From Hydrogenophaga taeniospiralis (GTDB lineage: Bacteria; Pseudomonadota; Gammaproteobacteria; Burkholderiales; Burkholderiaceae_C), in the NCBI RefSeq assembly GCF_020510445.1, contig NZ_JAHBAG010000001.1, positions 3,634,501 through 3,698,500 on the forward strand: a stretch of 64,000 nt of DNA, given 5' to 3'. The notes under the pieces are model-generated. The model saw nothing but the letters and a program-made list of their open reading frames with translations, ran no database searches and was not told the origin of the DNA. Each line of letters opens with the position of its first letter. The stretch's first letter is position 1. The position numbers and the translations under genes are program-made. Positions 44,406 through 54,861 of the stretch are shown in pieces.

Positions 44406-47400
44406 GACGAGGCTCCTTGCAAACGGTGTCCATGGGTCATCGGCGGAATGTCCTTGCCGGTAATCTCGCCCAGCAAGGCACGCTGGCGTTCACGCGCCTC
44501 CTCGATGGCTTTCAATTTCACGTGCCCGAACCCACGGATCTGCTCAGGAATGCGTGCCAGCTCCAGACACTTCTTCGGCTGGGCTGCGATGAAAGGCAGC
44601 GTGGACTGGATACCCTGCTTGTATTCGTCGATGAGCGCGCGCTCCGTCCTGCGCTCGTGCGTGTACCCGAACGGATCGAACAGCGTGCCCCGCAGGAACT
44701 TCAGCTTCGCAAGGACCGTGAACGCCGACGCCATCCAGCCGCCGTACAGCCGCTTGCGCGGCAAGCCGTCCGAGCCGCGCCGGGCGAAGAGTGGCGGCGC
44801 CAGGGAGAACCCAACTTTGTATTCGCCATCGAACTGGCTTTCGATCAGCTTGCGCAGCTCCGCGGACGAATGCAGGCGCGCCACCTCGTACTCGTCCTTG
44901 TAAGCCATCAGCTTGAAGAGATTCCTGGCGACGGACTGTTCGTAGCCGTCGGGCATCGCAGCACCGGACGAACGTACCTTCCGCAGAAAGCCTTCGTACT
45001 GCTGGGCATAGCTGCTGCCCTGGTAGGCCACCAGCCGGTCGCGGCGGTCTTGCACCAGTTGCGGCACGTCTTCCTTGCCGGCCCTGGGGATCCATTGCAC
45101 GACCGCAGCGGGCTTCGCCACCAGCCGCTCTGGCGACGCCACGTACTGCCGGCCGATCTTGAACGCGCGCAAGTTGGCATCCACCGCCTGCCCGTTCAGC
45201 TCGATCGCGCGGCGCAGCGCATCGTGCGACAGCGGCACCTGCCCCGCCTGCCAGGCCGCACCCAGCAAGATCATGTTGGCGTAGACGCTATCTCCGCAGT
45301 AGCGCACCGCGATGTCATGGGCCGGGATCTTGGCCAGTCTTTTCTCTGCGCACGCCTGCTCGATGGTGGCCCACAGCGCCTCGTTCGGCATGCTGAAGTC
45401 GCGGTTGCGCTGGAAGTCGGAGGTAGGCGATACATTGGTATTCACCATGGCGCGGCAGTCGGACTTCAGCCGGCTGATGGAGTCCGGATGCGCGCTCACC
45501 ACCAGATCTCCCCCGATGAGCGCATCGGCAGCGGCGTCCGGTATGCGTGGCGCATGGACGTCGTCGGCCGTTGCCGCGATGCGCACATGGCTCCACACCG
45601 CGCCGCCCTTCTGGGCCAGGCCGGCCATGTCCATCACGGAGCAATGCAGGCCCTGCAGGTGCGCCGCCATGCCCAGGATGTTGCCGATCGTCAGCACGCC
45701 CGTGCCGCCGATGCCGTTAACCAGCACAGCGTAGCTGGTGACCAGCGCGGGCAACTGGGGATGGGCCGGCTCGGGCCAGGCTGCCGGATCGCCTTCGGAG
45801 CCGGCACCGGAGTCGACCGGCTTCTTGCGCAAGGCCCCGCCCTCCACGGCCACGAAGCTCGGGCAAAAGCCGTCGGCACAGGAGTAGTCCTTGTTGCAGG
45901 AGGACTGGTTGATCTGGCGCTTGCGACCCAGCGGCGTCTCCAGCGGCTCGATGGAGACGCAGTTGCTCTTGACGGTGCAGTCGCCGCAGCCTTCGCACAC
46001 TTCCGGATTGATGACGTAGCGGACCGGAGGATCCGGGTACTTGTTGCGCTTGCGCCGGCGGCGCTTCTCGGCGGCACAGGTCTGGTCGTAGACCAAAGCG
46101 GTCACGAAAGGCAATTCGCGCAGTTCGCGCTGGACGGCGTCCAGATCGCGCCGGTGATGGAAGGTCGTGCCAGGCGCAAACGCGGATTCGTGCCCCTTGT
46201 ATTTCTCGACGTCGTCACTGACGACCACGACGCGTGCCACGCCTTCGGCATGCAGCAGTTGCGTCAGCATCGGTGCCGTGAGCGGTCCGTCGTGCGGCTG
46301 CCCACCTGTAAGCGCCGTAGCGTCGTTGAACAGGACCTTGAACGTCATCGGCGTCTTGGCCGCCACGGCCTGACGGATGGAGAGCGAGCCCGAATGGAAG
46401 AACGTGCCGTCGCCCATGTTGGCGAACATGTGCGGCCGCTTGGAGAAGCGGCTTTGCCCCACCCACGGAGCACCCTCGCCGCCCATGTGCGTATAGCTTT
46501 CGGTACGGCGATCCATCCAGTTGGCCATGTAGTGACAGCCGATCCCGGCCGTGGCGCGCGAACCCTCCGGTACCTTGGTAGAGCTGTTGTGCGGGCAGCC
46601 AGAACAGAAGTACGGCGTGCGCATGAGGGGCGCCAGGAGCTTTCCCTTTTCTGGCGTGTAGGGGAGCGCCTGGCATGCGTCCATGCCTGCGGCATGCAGC
46701 CGCGCCTGCAACGCCGCCGCGATGTCCACGGGCCCGAGTTCGGCATCTCCGCGCAAGAGGCGCTGCCCATGCGGAATCTCGAATTCCGCGCATTGGAGGC
46801 CGCCACTGGACTTGCCCACGACCTGGGGCGCTTTCTCTCCGCTTGCGGCAAGCGGGTAAAGGATGTCCTTGACCTGCTGCTCGATCAGCGCCCTCTTCTC
46901 TTCGACCACGAAGATCTCGTCGAGGCCCTGTGCGAACTCGCGGATGATCTGCGGCTCCAGGGGCCAGACCATGCCGAGCTTCAAAAGGGCAATACCCCTC
47001 GCGGCCAGATCCTGCTCGCCGATGCCGAGCAGCCTGAGTGCTTCGCGCACGTCGTTGTAGGGCTTGCCGCCCGCAATGATGCCGATGCGGGAACCTGCGC
47101 CCTTGGCCACGATGCGGTTCAACGCGTTCGCACGACAGTAGGACAGCGCCAGGGGCAGCTTGGTGCGCACGATCCGCGGCTCCTGCGTCGCCCACACGTC
47201 GGGCCAACGGATGTGGACGTCTTCCGTCGCCTTGAAATCCTCGGGCGGCCGGCATTCGACCCGGAACGGATCAACGTCCGCGATCGATGTAGTCTCGACG
47301 ATATCCCCCACGCACTTGAGCCCCACCCACAGGCCCGCCGCGCGGCTCATTGCCCAGCCATGAATCCCGTAGTCGAGGTATTCCTGCACGTTGCTCGGGT

Positions 47401-47944
47401 ACAGAATGGGGATGAACGACGCAACCAGCAACTGTTCGCTCTGATGCGCGAACGAGGATGACTTGGCCGTGTGGTCGTCGGCGGCCAGCACGAGCGCACC
47501 GCCATGCGGTGAAGTTCCAGCCGCATTGGCATGCTTGAGGGCGTCCGCGCTTCTGTCGACGCCGGGCCCCTTGCCGTACCACATAGCAAACACGCCATCG
47601 ACCGTAGCCTCCTCCGGGTGCTGCATCAATTGCTGGGTTCCCCAGCAGGCGGTCGCAGCCAGGTCTTCGTTGAGACCCGGGATGAACTCAATCTGCTTTT
47701 CCTTGAGCAGTTTCTGGATCCCCCAAAGCACTTGGTCCAGACCCGACAGCGGCGACCCGCGGTAGCCACTGACGAACCCGGCGGTGTTCAACCCTGCCGC
47801 GCGGTCGCGAGCGCTCTGGTTGAGCAGCAGCCGGACCAGCGCCTGCGAACCACTGATGTAGGCGGGGCCGCGGTCCAGCTGATAGCGGTCCTCAAGCTTC
47901 GCAGGACGCAGCAATGCTCCGGGCGGAGGCGTTACCTCAGACAT
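44402..47944 (-). CDS. Indolepyruvate ferredoxin oxidoreductase, fused IorA-IorB type
   Basis: 1180 residues, the length of the fused proteobacterial enzyme. The N-terminal domain has GFVSGYRGSPLSGLDQVLWG and the TPP-binding part has GIGCHYMANWMDRRTESYTH and MGDGTFFHSGSLSIRQAV. The ferredoxin-like cluster region EVCEGCGDCTVKSNC is followed by SSCNKDYSCADGFCPSF. The gamma-domain starts near VNGIGGTGVLTIGNIL. It oxidatively decarboxylates aryl or branched 2-oxoacids to acyl-CoA, reducing ferredoxin. It leads the operon running to about 41.3 kb. Confidence 0.94.
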   Translation of the reverse strand: MSEVTPPPGALLRPAKLEDRYQLDRGPAYISGSQALVRLLLNQSARDRAAGLNTAGFVSGYRGSPLSGLDQVLWGIQKLLKEKQIEFIPGLNEDLAATACWGTQQLMQHPEEATVDGVFAMWYGKGPGVDRSADALKHANAAGTSPHGGALVLAADDHTAKSSSFAHQSEQLLVASFIPILYPSNVQEYLDYGIHGWAMSRAAGLWVGLKCVGDIVETTSIADVDPFRVECRPPEDFKATEDVHIRWPDVWATQEPRIVRTKLPLALSYCRANALNRIVAKGAGSRIGIIAGGKPYNDVREALRLLGIGEQDLAARGIALLKLGMVWPLEPQIIREFAQGLDEIFVVEEKRALIEQQVKDILYPLAASGEKAPQVVGKSSGGLQCAEFEIPHGQRLLRGDAELGPVDIAAALQARLHAAGMDACQALPYTPEKGKLLAPLMRTPYFCSGCPHNSSTKVPEGSRATAGIGCHYMANWMDRRTESYTHMGGEGAPWVGQSRFSKRPHMFANMGDGTFFHSGSLSIRQAVAAKTPMTFKVLFNDATALTGGQPHDGPLTAPMLTQLLHAEGVARVVVVSDDVEKYKGHESAFAPGTTFHHRRDLDAVQRELRELPFVTALVYDQTCAAEKRRRRKRNKYPDPPVRYVINPEVCEGCGDCTVKSNCVSIEPLETPLGRKRQINQSSCNKDYSCADGFCPSFVAVEGGALRKKPVDSGAGSEGDPAAWPEPAHPQLPALVTSYAVLVNGIGGTGVLTIGNILGMAAHLQGLHCSVMDMAGLAQKGGAVWSHVRIAATADDVHAPRIPDAAADALIGGDLVVSAHPDSISRLKSDCRAMVNTNVSPTSDFQRNRDFSMPNEALWATIEQACAEKRLAKIPAHDIAVRYCGDSVYANMILLGAAWQAGQVPLSHDALRRAIELNGQAVDANLRAFKIGRQYVASPERLVAKPAAVVQWIPRAGKEDVPQLVQDRRDRLVAYQGSSYAQQYEGFLRKVRSSGAAMPDGYEQSVARNLFKLMAYKDEYEVARLHSSAELRKLIESQFDGEYKVGFSLAPPLFARRGSDGLPRKRLYGGWMASAFTVLAKLKFLRGTLFDPFGYTHERRTERALIDEYKQGIQSTLPFIAAQPKKCLELARIPEQIRGFGHVKLKAIEEARERQRALLGEITGKDIPPMTHGHRLQGASS

Positions 47945-48107
47945 GCCGCACCCCCGCATGTTGGACGCAGGCGGCAAAAACATCACTGAAATATGTCTCG
48001 CGCGAGGCAGCTGCACGCGGTGAAAGACTCATGGGGAACTCCTTGTATTTGTTGCTCGGTCGGGATGCCACCCCTCTATTAACCGACACGCAGCCCTATT
48101 CGTACAT

Positions 48108-48132
48108 TGGCGAAATTGACTTTGTTTGTGCC
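48108..48132. promoter_or_regulatory. Candidate regulator site upstream of the indolepyruvate oxidoreductase operon
   Basis: The 25 bases beginning TGGCGAAATTGACTTTG match the element at 48540-48564 at 19 positions in the same orientation. It lies 164 bases upstream of the oxidoreductase ATG and just downstream of the small membrane protein gene. It is a candidate binding site for the GlxA-like regulator encoded nearby. Confidence 0.4.
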
Positions 48133-48173
48133 AAATCCGCCATCGCACACCAAGGTACAGACGGTGGAGGCAC

Positions 48174-48461
48174 TCAGAACGAAAGTCCAAAAACGAAATA
48201 TGCGATGCTGGCCACGGCTACCATCGCGATGGCGGGAACGGCCACCAACGCATACCCACGATAAAAATCCAGCGCTTGGCTGGCGGGGAAGACAGCGAAT
48301 CCGTGGCAGCTTCCCTGTACGGCGATTCGGTCGCAGCAGTCACAAGCGGGATAGGGTTCTCCGTCGACGACCTGGCGAGAGTTCGCCTTCATCTGGGGCT
48401 GCAAGGCTTGATCGCAGCTGGGGACGTCGCTGCACAATGACTCAAGGGGTATGTCGCTCAT
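48174..48461 (-). CDS. Small Cys-rich membrane protein of unknown function
   Basis: 95 residues with a strong ribosome site (AAAAGGAG, then ATG 48461). The N-terminal half is soluble and has six Cys (10, 16, 40, 42, 43, 52), including a CDCC cluster. A single membrane segment spans about residues 70-92, and the last residues are FGLSF. I recognise no family. The Cys pattern could bind a metal or cluster, and its position before the ferredoxin-dependent oxidoreductase suggests an accessory role in electron transfer or anchoring; this is speculative. Confidence 0.7.
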   Translation of the reverse strand: MSDIPLESLCSDVPSCDQALQPQMKANSRQVVDGEPYPACDCCDRIAVQGSCHGFAVFPASQALDFYRGYALVAVPAIAMVAVASIAYFVFGLSF

Positions 48462-48539
48462 CTCCGTGCTCCTTTTCGTAGTCGCTGGTCTAGAGGCCAG
48501 CAGGGCTCATTAGGCGGATTTCCACGCCTTGGTGTAAAT

Positions 48540-48564
48540 TGTCGAAACTGACATGTTTTATGCC
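48540..48564. promoter_or_regulatory. Candidate operator between the small membrane protein and glxA-like gene
   Basis: TGTCGAAACTGACA (48540-48553) is an inverted repeat with TGTC/GACA arms. The whole 25-base element resembles 48108-48132. It ends 11 bases before the AraC-type start codon and sits in the divergent promoter, fitting autoregulation. Confidence 0.45.
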
Positions 48565-48575
48565 GTTTACGACCA

Positions 48576-49568
48576 ATGCCACGTGCCGCCATCCTCACCT
48601 TCGACGGCTGCTACGCCTCCAGCGTGGCAGGATTTGCCGACATCCTTCAGATCGCGAATTCGCATCTAAGGCTCGAACAAGCGCCGGCGTCGGCTCTATT
48701 CGAGTGGCGTTTCGTGTCGCCGTCGGGCGAAGCGGCGATTGCCAGCAATGGCCTGCCTCTGCAAACCCACAAGTTGGGGCCGCGAGAACGGTATGACTTG
48801 GTGTTTGTTCCCAGCTTTCACTATGGTGGGCACCGACAGTTCGACCAGTTCCTCGACCGGCAGACCGATGCCTGTGTCTGGCTGACGGCGCAATGGCGCG
48901 CAGGATCGTGGGTCGCCGCAAACTGCACGGGTACCTTTATCCTGGCCCAGACAGGCTTGCTCGATGAGCGCGTTGCAACGACGACGTGGTGGCTTGAACG
49001 GCAGTTCAGGGAGAAGTTTCCACGTGTCGACCTGCAACTGCGTCCTGTGATCACCGAGATTGACCGCCTGATGTGCGCGGGCGCGTCAGCGTCGTATCTG
49101 ATTCAGACCATTCGTGTCATTGAGCGCTTCTCGGGGCCGGTCATTGCGTCGCAGTGCGCGAAGGCCATGCTGATTGACGTGAGTCAAACCAGCCAGATTC
49201 CCTATCTTCCATTGCTCGCCCAAAAGAACCACTCCGACGCGCTGGTGCATCGAGCCCAGCGCTGGCTCCAGGGCAACATGACCAAGGATCTGAGGATCAC
49301 CGAGCTCGCCGATACGCTCGCGGTCAGTGACAGAACCCTCATCCGGCGCTTCCGCAGCGTGCTGGATCAAACGCCGCTGGCCTATCTCCAAGATCTTCGA
49401 CTAGAAGCTGCGCGCGCGCTGCTCGAGACCAGTTCGCATAGCGTCGAAGAAGTGGCGAGCCAGGTCGGATACAGCGACACCAGTTCCTTTTCCAGACTCT
49501 TCCGTCAACGCATCGGAATGAGTCCGAGAGCCTACCGCGGCCGCTTCCAGATGGACTCCTCGCTCTAA
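48576..49568 (+). CDS. GlxA-like AraC-family transcriptional regulator
   Basis: 330 residues. An N-terminal DJ-1/PfpI-type domain (AAILTFDGCYASSVAGFADI; AANCTGTFILAQTGLL with the nucleophile-elbow Cys) is joined to a C-terminal double helix-turn-helix (LRITELADTLAVSDRTLIRR and VASQVGYSDTSSFSRLFRQR). This architecture matches GlxA/FtrA regulators that sense small metabolites. It is divergent from the small membrane protein and indolepyruvate oxidoreductase genes, its likely targets. Confidence 0.92.
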   Translation: MPRAAILTFDGCYASSVAGFADILQIANSHLRLEQAPASALFEWRFVSPSGEAAIASNGLPLQTHKLGPRERYDLVFVPSFHYGGHRQFDQFLDRQTDACVWLTAQWRAGSWVAANCTGTFILAQTGLLDERVATTTWWLERQFREKFPRVDLQLRPVITEIDRLMCAGASASYLIQTIRVIERFSGPVIASQCAKAMLIDVSQTSQIPYLPLLAQKNHSDALVHRAQRWLQGNMTKDLRITELADTLAVSDRTLIRRFRSVLDQTPLAYLQDLRLEAARALLETSSHSVEEVASQVGYSDTSSFSRLFRQRIGMSPRAYRGRFQMDSSL

Positions 49569-49679
49569 GGAAGATCTGCACACCTGTCGGCTGAGCACGC
49601 AAGCTGAATACACGTGTGCAGACGGTTGATCGTCAAAAAATCTTGAAAGAGGCGTCGGGTCCATACATCGATAAAGCAA

Positions 49680-49870
49680 CTATGCAGCATGGTCTCGACT
49701 GCAAACTGCGGGCGTCCACCCCTGCCGCCGGGCGCCGGGACACGCATTGCGATCAGCTAAACCGGCTCGGCCCAAGGCACCACCAGGTTCATCTCGTCCA
49801 GGAACTCGCGCTTGCGCGTTCTCTTGGAATTGCGCTCGAATCCGCTCTCGCTCAGGCTCATTTGCTTCAT
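49680..49870 (-). mobile_element. IS5-family transposase N-terminal remnant
   Basis: From ATG 49870 the frame reads residues such as SGFERNSKRTRKREFLDEMN and LVVPWAEPV, then a TAG, then in the same frame GGRGGRPQFAVETML. This is the start of an IS5-type transposase. The match ends after about 63 codons, so it is a dead fragment with an internal stop. It fills most of the 350-base gap between the AraC and GntR genes. Confidence 0.75.
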
Positions 49871-49921
49871 GCCTTCACTATCTCATATCGCGCGATCAGC
49901 GCTGGCTTGTGCAGACCTTAC

Positions 49922-50623
49922 CTAGAGGACTTTGCGCAGAGGCGGCCGCGTCAACCGAGAAAGCGCCGCGCGCAGCCGTTCGTTGGAGGGTGTGGCGTCG
50001 GGCGCTGACGAGCCCAGTGCGGCTTCGACGCTGCCGATGTGCTCAAGCATGCGCTGGCGAGCCAGTTCTAACTGGCCTTTCTCGAGTGCGGCCACGATGC
50101 CCGCATGTTCGGCGCAGGACTGTCCAGCATCATGTTTTGATTGGTACAACGACGCGGCCAAGGTGGTGCGCGCGGTCAGGTCGCGCAGGACATCGCACAG
50201 AAGTCGGTGGCCCAGGCATTCGGCCAAGCAGACATGGAAATCGGCCAGCAGGAAGGCCCGGGTTGCGGCATCGGCCTCTTCGATGGCCTGTTCTTCCTGG
50301 GCGATATGCTGGCGCAACCGGCGCAGCACAGACTGCAGCGGCCGTCCGGCCTCGCGCAGGATGCCGGTCTCGATGATGCGCCGGGCCGAAAAGGCATCGC
50401 GCGCCTCCTCGATGGAAGGCTCCACGACATACCAACCTTTGCGGGTACGCACCTCCACGAAGCCCCGTGCCTGCAACTGCATCAGCGCTTCGCGGACCAG
50501 AGTGCGGCTGACGCCGAACAGTTCAGCCAATTCCTGCTCGCCCAAGCGCTCTCCGGGAGCGAGTTTTTGCGCGAGGATGGACTCGACGACCTGTTGGGCG
50601 ATCTGGACTTGGTTGGAGCTCAT
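49922..50623 (-). CDS. GntR-family regulator (FadR/FCD subfamily)
   Basis: 233 residues from ATG 50623. The winged helix-turn-helix contains GERLGEQELAELFGVSRTLV and EALMQLQARGFVEVRTRKGW; the C-terminal all-helical FCD domain has DFHVCLAECLGHRLLCDVLR and HAGIVAALEKGQLELARQRM with the metal-ligand Asp/His pattern. FCD proteins respond to organic acids. It lies near a broken binding-protein gene and dctA, either of which it may once have controlled. Confidence 0.92.
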   Translation of the reverse strand: MSSNQVQIAQQVVESILAQKLAPGERLGEQELAELFGVSRTLVREALMQLQARGFVEVRTRKGWYVVEPSIEEARDAFSARRIIETGILREAGRPLQSVLRRLRQHIAQEEQAIEEADAATRAFLLADFHVCLAECLGHRLLCDVLRDLTARTTLAASLYQSKHDAGQSCAEHAGIVAALEKGQLELARQRMLEHIGSVEAALGSSAPDATPSNERLRAALSRLTRPPLRKVL

Positions 50624-50743
50624 GTACGGTGACGAGTGTAGCCACCTGCCCACTCAGGACCCGGCACGTTTAAAGAAGTTCGAAGGCAGCGTCGTCTTGA
50701 ACCAGACCATGGCGCTGATAGTCGGCGCCTGTGACTCACCAGC

Positions 50744-51321
50744 CTACTGCTGGAACTTGTTGACCCGGGCGAGCAACCTGTCCTCGTCTTTGCATACGCC
50801 GATGTGGCAGGGGCTTTCGCTGAGCATCATTCCTCGAGACTCCCCTTGATAGCGCCGACGCGCCGCGCCTTGAAGTGGGAGGGCTCCGGGACACCGCCGG
50901 CCGGGAGACCGAATACGCCGTTGTCAAGGGGCGCGTCGGCGATGGTGAAATCGATCACCTCATCCCGTTCGGCCGTTTTGCCCAGACTGGCAATGATGAG
51001 GTCTACCCTGCCATCACGCAGGTAGGGCAGATGGTCCGCGCTCTGCACCGGAACCAGTTCAAGCTTGACCTTCATGCCGATGGCGGGCATGTGCGCAATG
51101 GCGATGTCGTATCCCTCGGTTTTGCCGTTCTTGATGAAAGCACAAGGAGGAAACTCCTTGGGCTCCACCACTCGCAGCAGGCGCTGGGTCATGATCTGAT
51201 CCAGCGCGTCGCCCGCTCTAGAGGGCACAGGCTGCGCCAACAGGGTCTTTGTAAACAGCAAGCCGAGGCCCACCACCGTGCCTGAGATGAGCCGGCGGTG
51301 GCAAGGACTTGGGATGGTCAT
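50744..51321 (-). pseudogene. Internally deleted amino-acid ABC transporter binding protein
   Basis: From ATG 51321 a signal peptide and the first half of a family 3 solute-binding protein are intact (EPKEFPPCAFIKNGKTEGYD, YLRDGRVDLIIASLGKTAER), stopping at 50827 after 164 residues. In another frame, 50744-50825 encodes a typical C-terminal tail (ESPCHIGVCKDEDRLLARVN). About 80 residues between are missing and the halves are out of frame. Intact members have about 270 residues. No permease or ATPase genes adjoin. Confidence 0.8.
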
Positions 51322-51344
51322 GATGGACTTTCGGCCGGGACACG

Positions 51345-52664
<1,320 letters not shown>

Positions 52665-53071
52665 GGAAGTCTCCGGTAGTAGCAATAATTGTTGGCAGCG
52701 AGTTTTCTTGCACGCAAATCTTGCATACAAGGAATGTAGACAAACTTGAAAACTGCTGTCACAGGGTTATCCCGATGTGCCACCCAAGACTGTTTTCAAG
52801 GTGGCGCGCGTGATCGCTGTGCGCACCCGGTGGATCGGCCCGGAAGCGCACGCCGACAACCTGATCCAGTCGCGGCTGGATTTCCTGGAGACAAAAGACC
52901 GGCGATTGCAGCGCACCGTTTCCACACCGACAGTAAGCAATTGGATGGACGCCCCACCCGTGCCGGCACCAACGTGAATACCAAGGGACATCCCACTTTC
53001 GGGTAACGGCATCGAGTGCCAAGATTGACGTTGCTTGGAAGTGAATCTGCACCTTTGAACGGAGCAGTCCC
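52665..53071. other. Gap upstream of the IS110 remnant
   Basis: About 400 bases with no gene that I can name. A 66-codon plus-strand frame (52777-52977) and overlapping minus-strand frames lack recognisable motifs. Given the transposase fragment that follows, part of this may be the left non-coding end of the former IS110 element. Confidence 0.4.
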
Positions 53072-53206
53072 TTGAGCAAGATTGCACGTGTCGTCGTTGA
53101 TTTGGCCAAGAATCATATTCAGAGGCATACCGTGGATGAGACCGGCAAGGTGGTAAGCACCCGGGCGCTCAAACGCGAAAGGTTCATAGCTTGGTGCGTC
53201 ATGTTT
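53072..53206 (+). mobile_element. IS110-family transposase N-terminal remnant
   Basis: From TTG 53072 the peptide reads KIARVVVDLAKNHIQRHTV and DETGKVVSTRALKRE, matching the first 40 or so residues of IS110/IS1111 transposases, including the first DEDD-type Asp in VDLAKN. The match ends near 53206. The frame stays open into the crotonase gene at 53393, but that junction looks accidental because the crotonase has its own ribosome site. Confidence 0.75.
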
Positions 53207-53303
53207 GAAGTCCCCTTTAAAAACATGAACCACCCGGAAGTAGAGAATTCCCCCAGGGCGTCCATGTGCGGATGTCTGAAGCGACCAACTGATCAAGAGT
53301 GGA

Positions 53304-53323
53304 GTTGTCGTCGCAATGACAAC
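53304..53323. promoter_or_regulatory. Inverted repeat upstream of crotonase copy B
   Basis: GTTGTCGTCGCAATGACAAC has perfect six-base arms (GTTGTC/GACAAC) separated by eight bases. It ends 69 bases before the crotonase ATG. It could be an operator, for example for the Crp-type regulator at 55464, but nothing links them directly. Confidence 0.35.
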
Positions 53324-53392
53324 ATGCTTCTTTTGCCACCCCTAGACTGCAGTGAAGTCAATCAAGACGAGCAGCTTTCAAGGAAAAACGAC

Positions 53393-54166
53393 ATGGCATG
53401 GGACATCGAAGTCATTCAAGAGTGCGCCGTGGTGCGCATGAACACCAACAAGGTGAACGTTCAGAACGACCAGTTCTTCAGCGATCTGCACGGCGCTTTT
53501 GATCGACTGGAGAAGGAGTTCAGTGAACTGCCGGTGGTGCTGACGGGTCAAGGCAATGCGTTCTCCGCGGGGATCGACTTCCAGTACAGCTTCGACATCT
53601 TCGGCAGCGGCGACCCGGACAAGATTCGAGATTGGTACCGGACCTACCGCGAGACCAACCTGCGCATCTTCACCTACCCCCGCCCCACCGTCGCAGCGGT
53701 GAACGGCCATGCCATCGCCGGTGGACTCATCACGGCGCTGGACTGCGACTTCCGGGTGGCGGCCCGAAAGACAGCCAAGTTCGGCCTCAACGAAGTGCCC
53801 ATTGGCATCCCGATGCCGGCTGCCTACGTGGAGATCATCAAGTACGCCCTGGGGGATCAGGTCGGCGCATTGACCACGCTGCGCGGCAAGCTCTACGACT
53901 TCGATGAGGCCGAAAAATTGGGCTTCTTCCACGAGGTCGTGACAGAGGATCAGCTCATCGACACCGCCATCGGCTACGCACGCTGCATCACCCCCGATTG
54001 CAACACCGCCTACGCAATGTCCAAGAAGGCATTGCAGGACGGGGTCATGCGTCAGATTCAGGAACGAACTGTGGCGCTGGATGCCCAGTTGCCCGCAGGC
54101 ATGAGCGACGAAGGCAATCGCCATGCACAGGACCATCGCCGCCAAGAAATCATGCACAAACGCTGA
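53393..54166 (+). CDS. Enoyl-CoA hydratase/isomerase family protein, copy B
   Basis: 257 residues from ATG 53393 (AAGGA upstream). It is closely similar to the crotonase at 41281 along its whole length, for example sharing the block NTNKVNVQNDQFF and the C-terminal IMHKR. As in copy A, AGGLITALDCDF lacks the first catalytic Glu and GLNEVPIGIPMP keeps the second. It leads a plus-strand set with GST and HCCA isomerase genes. The duplicate suggests a parallel pathway for a related substrate. Confidence 0.88.
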   Translation: MAWDIEVIQECAVVRMNTNKVNVQNDQFFSDLHGAFDRLEKEFSELPVVLTGQGNAFSAGIDFQYSFDIFGSGDPDKIRDWYRTYRETNLRIFTYPRPTVAAVNGHAIAGGLITALDCDFRVAARKTAKFGLNEVPIGIPMPAAYVEIIKYALGDQVGALTTLRGKLYDFDEAEKLGFFHEVVTEDQLIDTAIGYARCITPDCNTAYAMSKKALQDGVMRQIQERTVALDAQLPAGMSDEGNRHAQDHRRQEIMHKR

Positions 54167-54174
54167 TCACAACC

Positions 54175-54855
54175 ATGATTGACCTCTACAGCTGGTCTGC
54201 GCCCAATGGCCACAAGGTACACATCCTGATTGAAGAGCTGGGTATTCCTTACCGGATCGTCCCGATCAACATCACGACCGGTGCGCAGCACGAGGACACC
54301 TACCGGGCCATCAACCCGAACGGAAAAATTCCGGCCATCGTCGATCACGCCCCGCTGGGTGGAGGACCGTGCCACACGGTGTTTGAGACCGGCGCGATCC
54401 TGTTGTATCTCGCGGAGAAAGAAAAGCGGTTCTTGCCAGAAGACATGCGAGAGCGCAGCGACGTGATGCAGTGGCTGTTCTGGCAAGTCGGCGGCCTGGG
54501 CCCCATGATGGGACAGGCTCAACACTTCTTCCGGTATGCCTCCGAACAGGTGCCCTACGGCATCGCCCGGTACCAGAAGGAAACCCGGCGCCTGCTCAAG
54601 GTCATGGATGACAGGCTGCAGCACCACGAATACCTGGGCGGTGCGTACTCCATCGCCGACATGGCCTGCTTTCCCTGGATCAGGATCCACAAGTTGACCG
54701 GTATCGATCTGGACGAATTTCCCAACATCCAGGCCTGGTACAGCCGGATTCGCGCCCGGCCTGCGCTGGACCGTGCCCTCAACCTTCTGCGTGAGCAATG
54801 GGTGGACGTTTCGAAATCCGATGAGGCCAAGCGCAACCTGTTTCAGAAGGGGTGA
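54175..54855 (+). CDS. Glutathione S-transferase (YfcG/Nu-like)
   Basis: 226 residues from ATG 54175. The thioredoxin-like N-domain has LYSWSAPNGHKVHILIEELG and INPNGKIPAIVDH with the cis-Pro; FETGAILLYLAEKEKRFLP binds the gamma-Glu of glutathione. The C-domain has GGAYSIADMACFPWI. These features match the Nu/YfcG/YghU group, which has disulfide reductase or peroxidase activity. It begins 8 bases after the crotonase and is followed by a glutathione-dependent-type isomerase gene. Confidence 0.92.
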   Translation: MIDLYSWSAPNGHKVHILIEELGIPYRIVPINITTGAQHEDTYRAINPNGKIPAIVDHAPLGGGPCHTVFETGAILLYLAEKEKRFLPEDMRERSDVMQWLFWQVGGLGPMMGQAQHFFRYASEQVPYGIARYQKETRRLLKVMDDRLQHHEYLGGAYSIADMACFPWIRIHKLTGIDLDEFPNIQAWYSRIRARPALDRALNLLREQWVDVSKSDEAKRNLFQKG

Positions 54856-54861
54856 CCGGAG

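Noticed and set aside
44417..47461. A 1014-codon plus-strand open frame antisense to the indolepyruvate oxidoreductase
   Set aside because: It is rich in His, Gln, Arg and Ala as expected from the complement of a high-GC gene, has no domain motifs, and the opposite strand encodes an unmistakable enzyme.
53072..54166. A transposase-crotonase fusion protein of 364 residues
   Set aside because: The frame is continuous, but the crotonase has its own AAGGA site and a start identical to its paralogue, and the intervening stretch has no family similarity.
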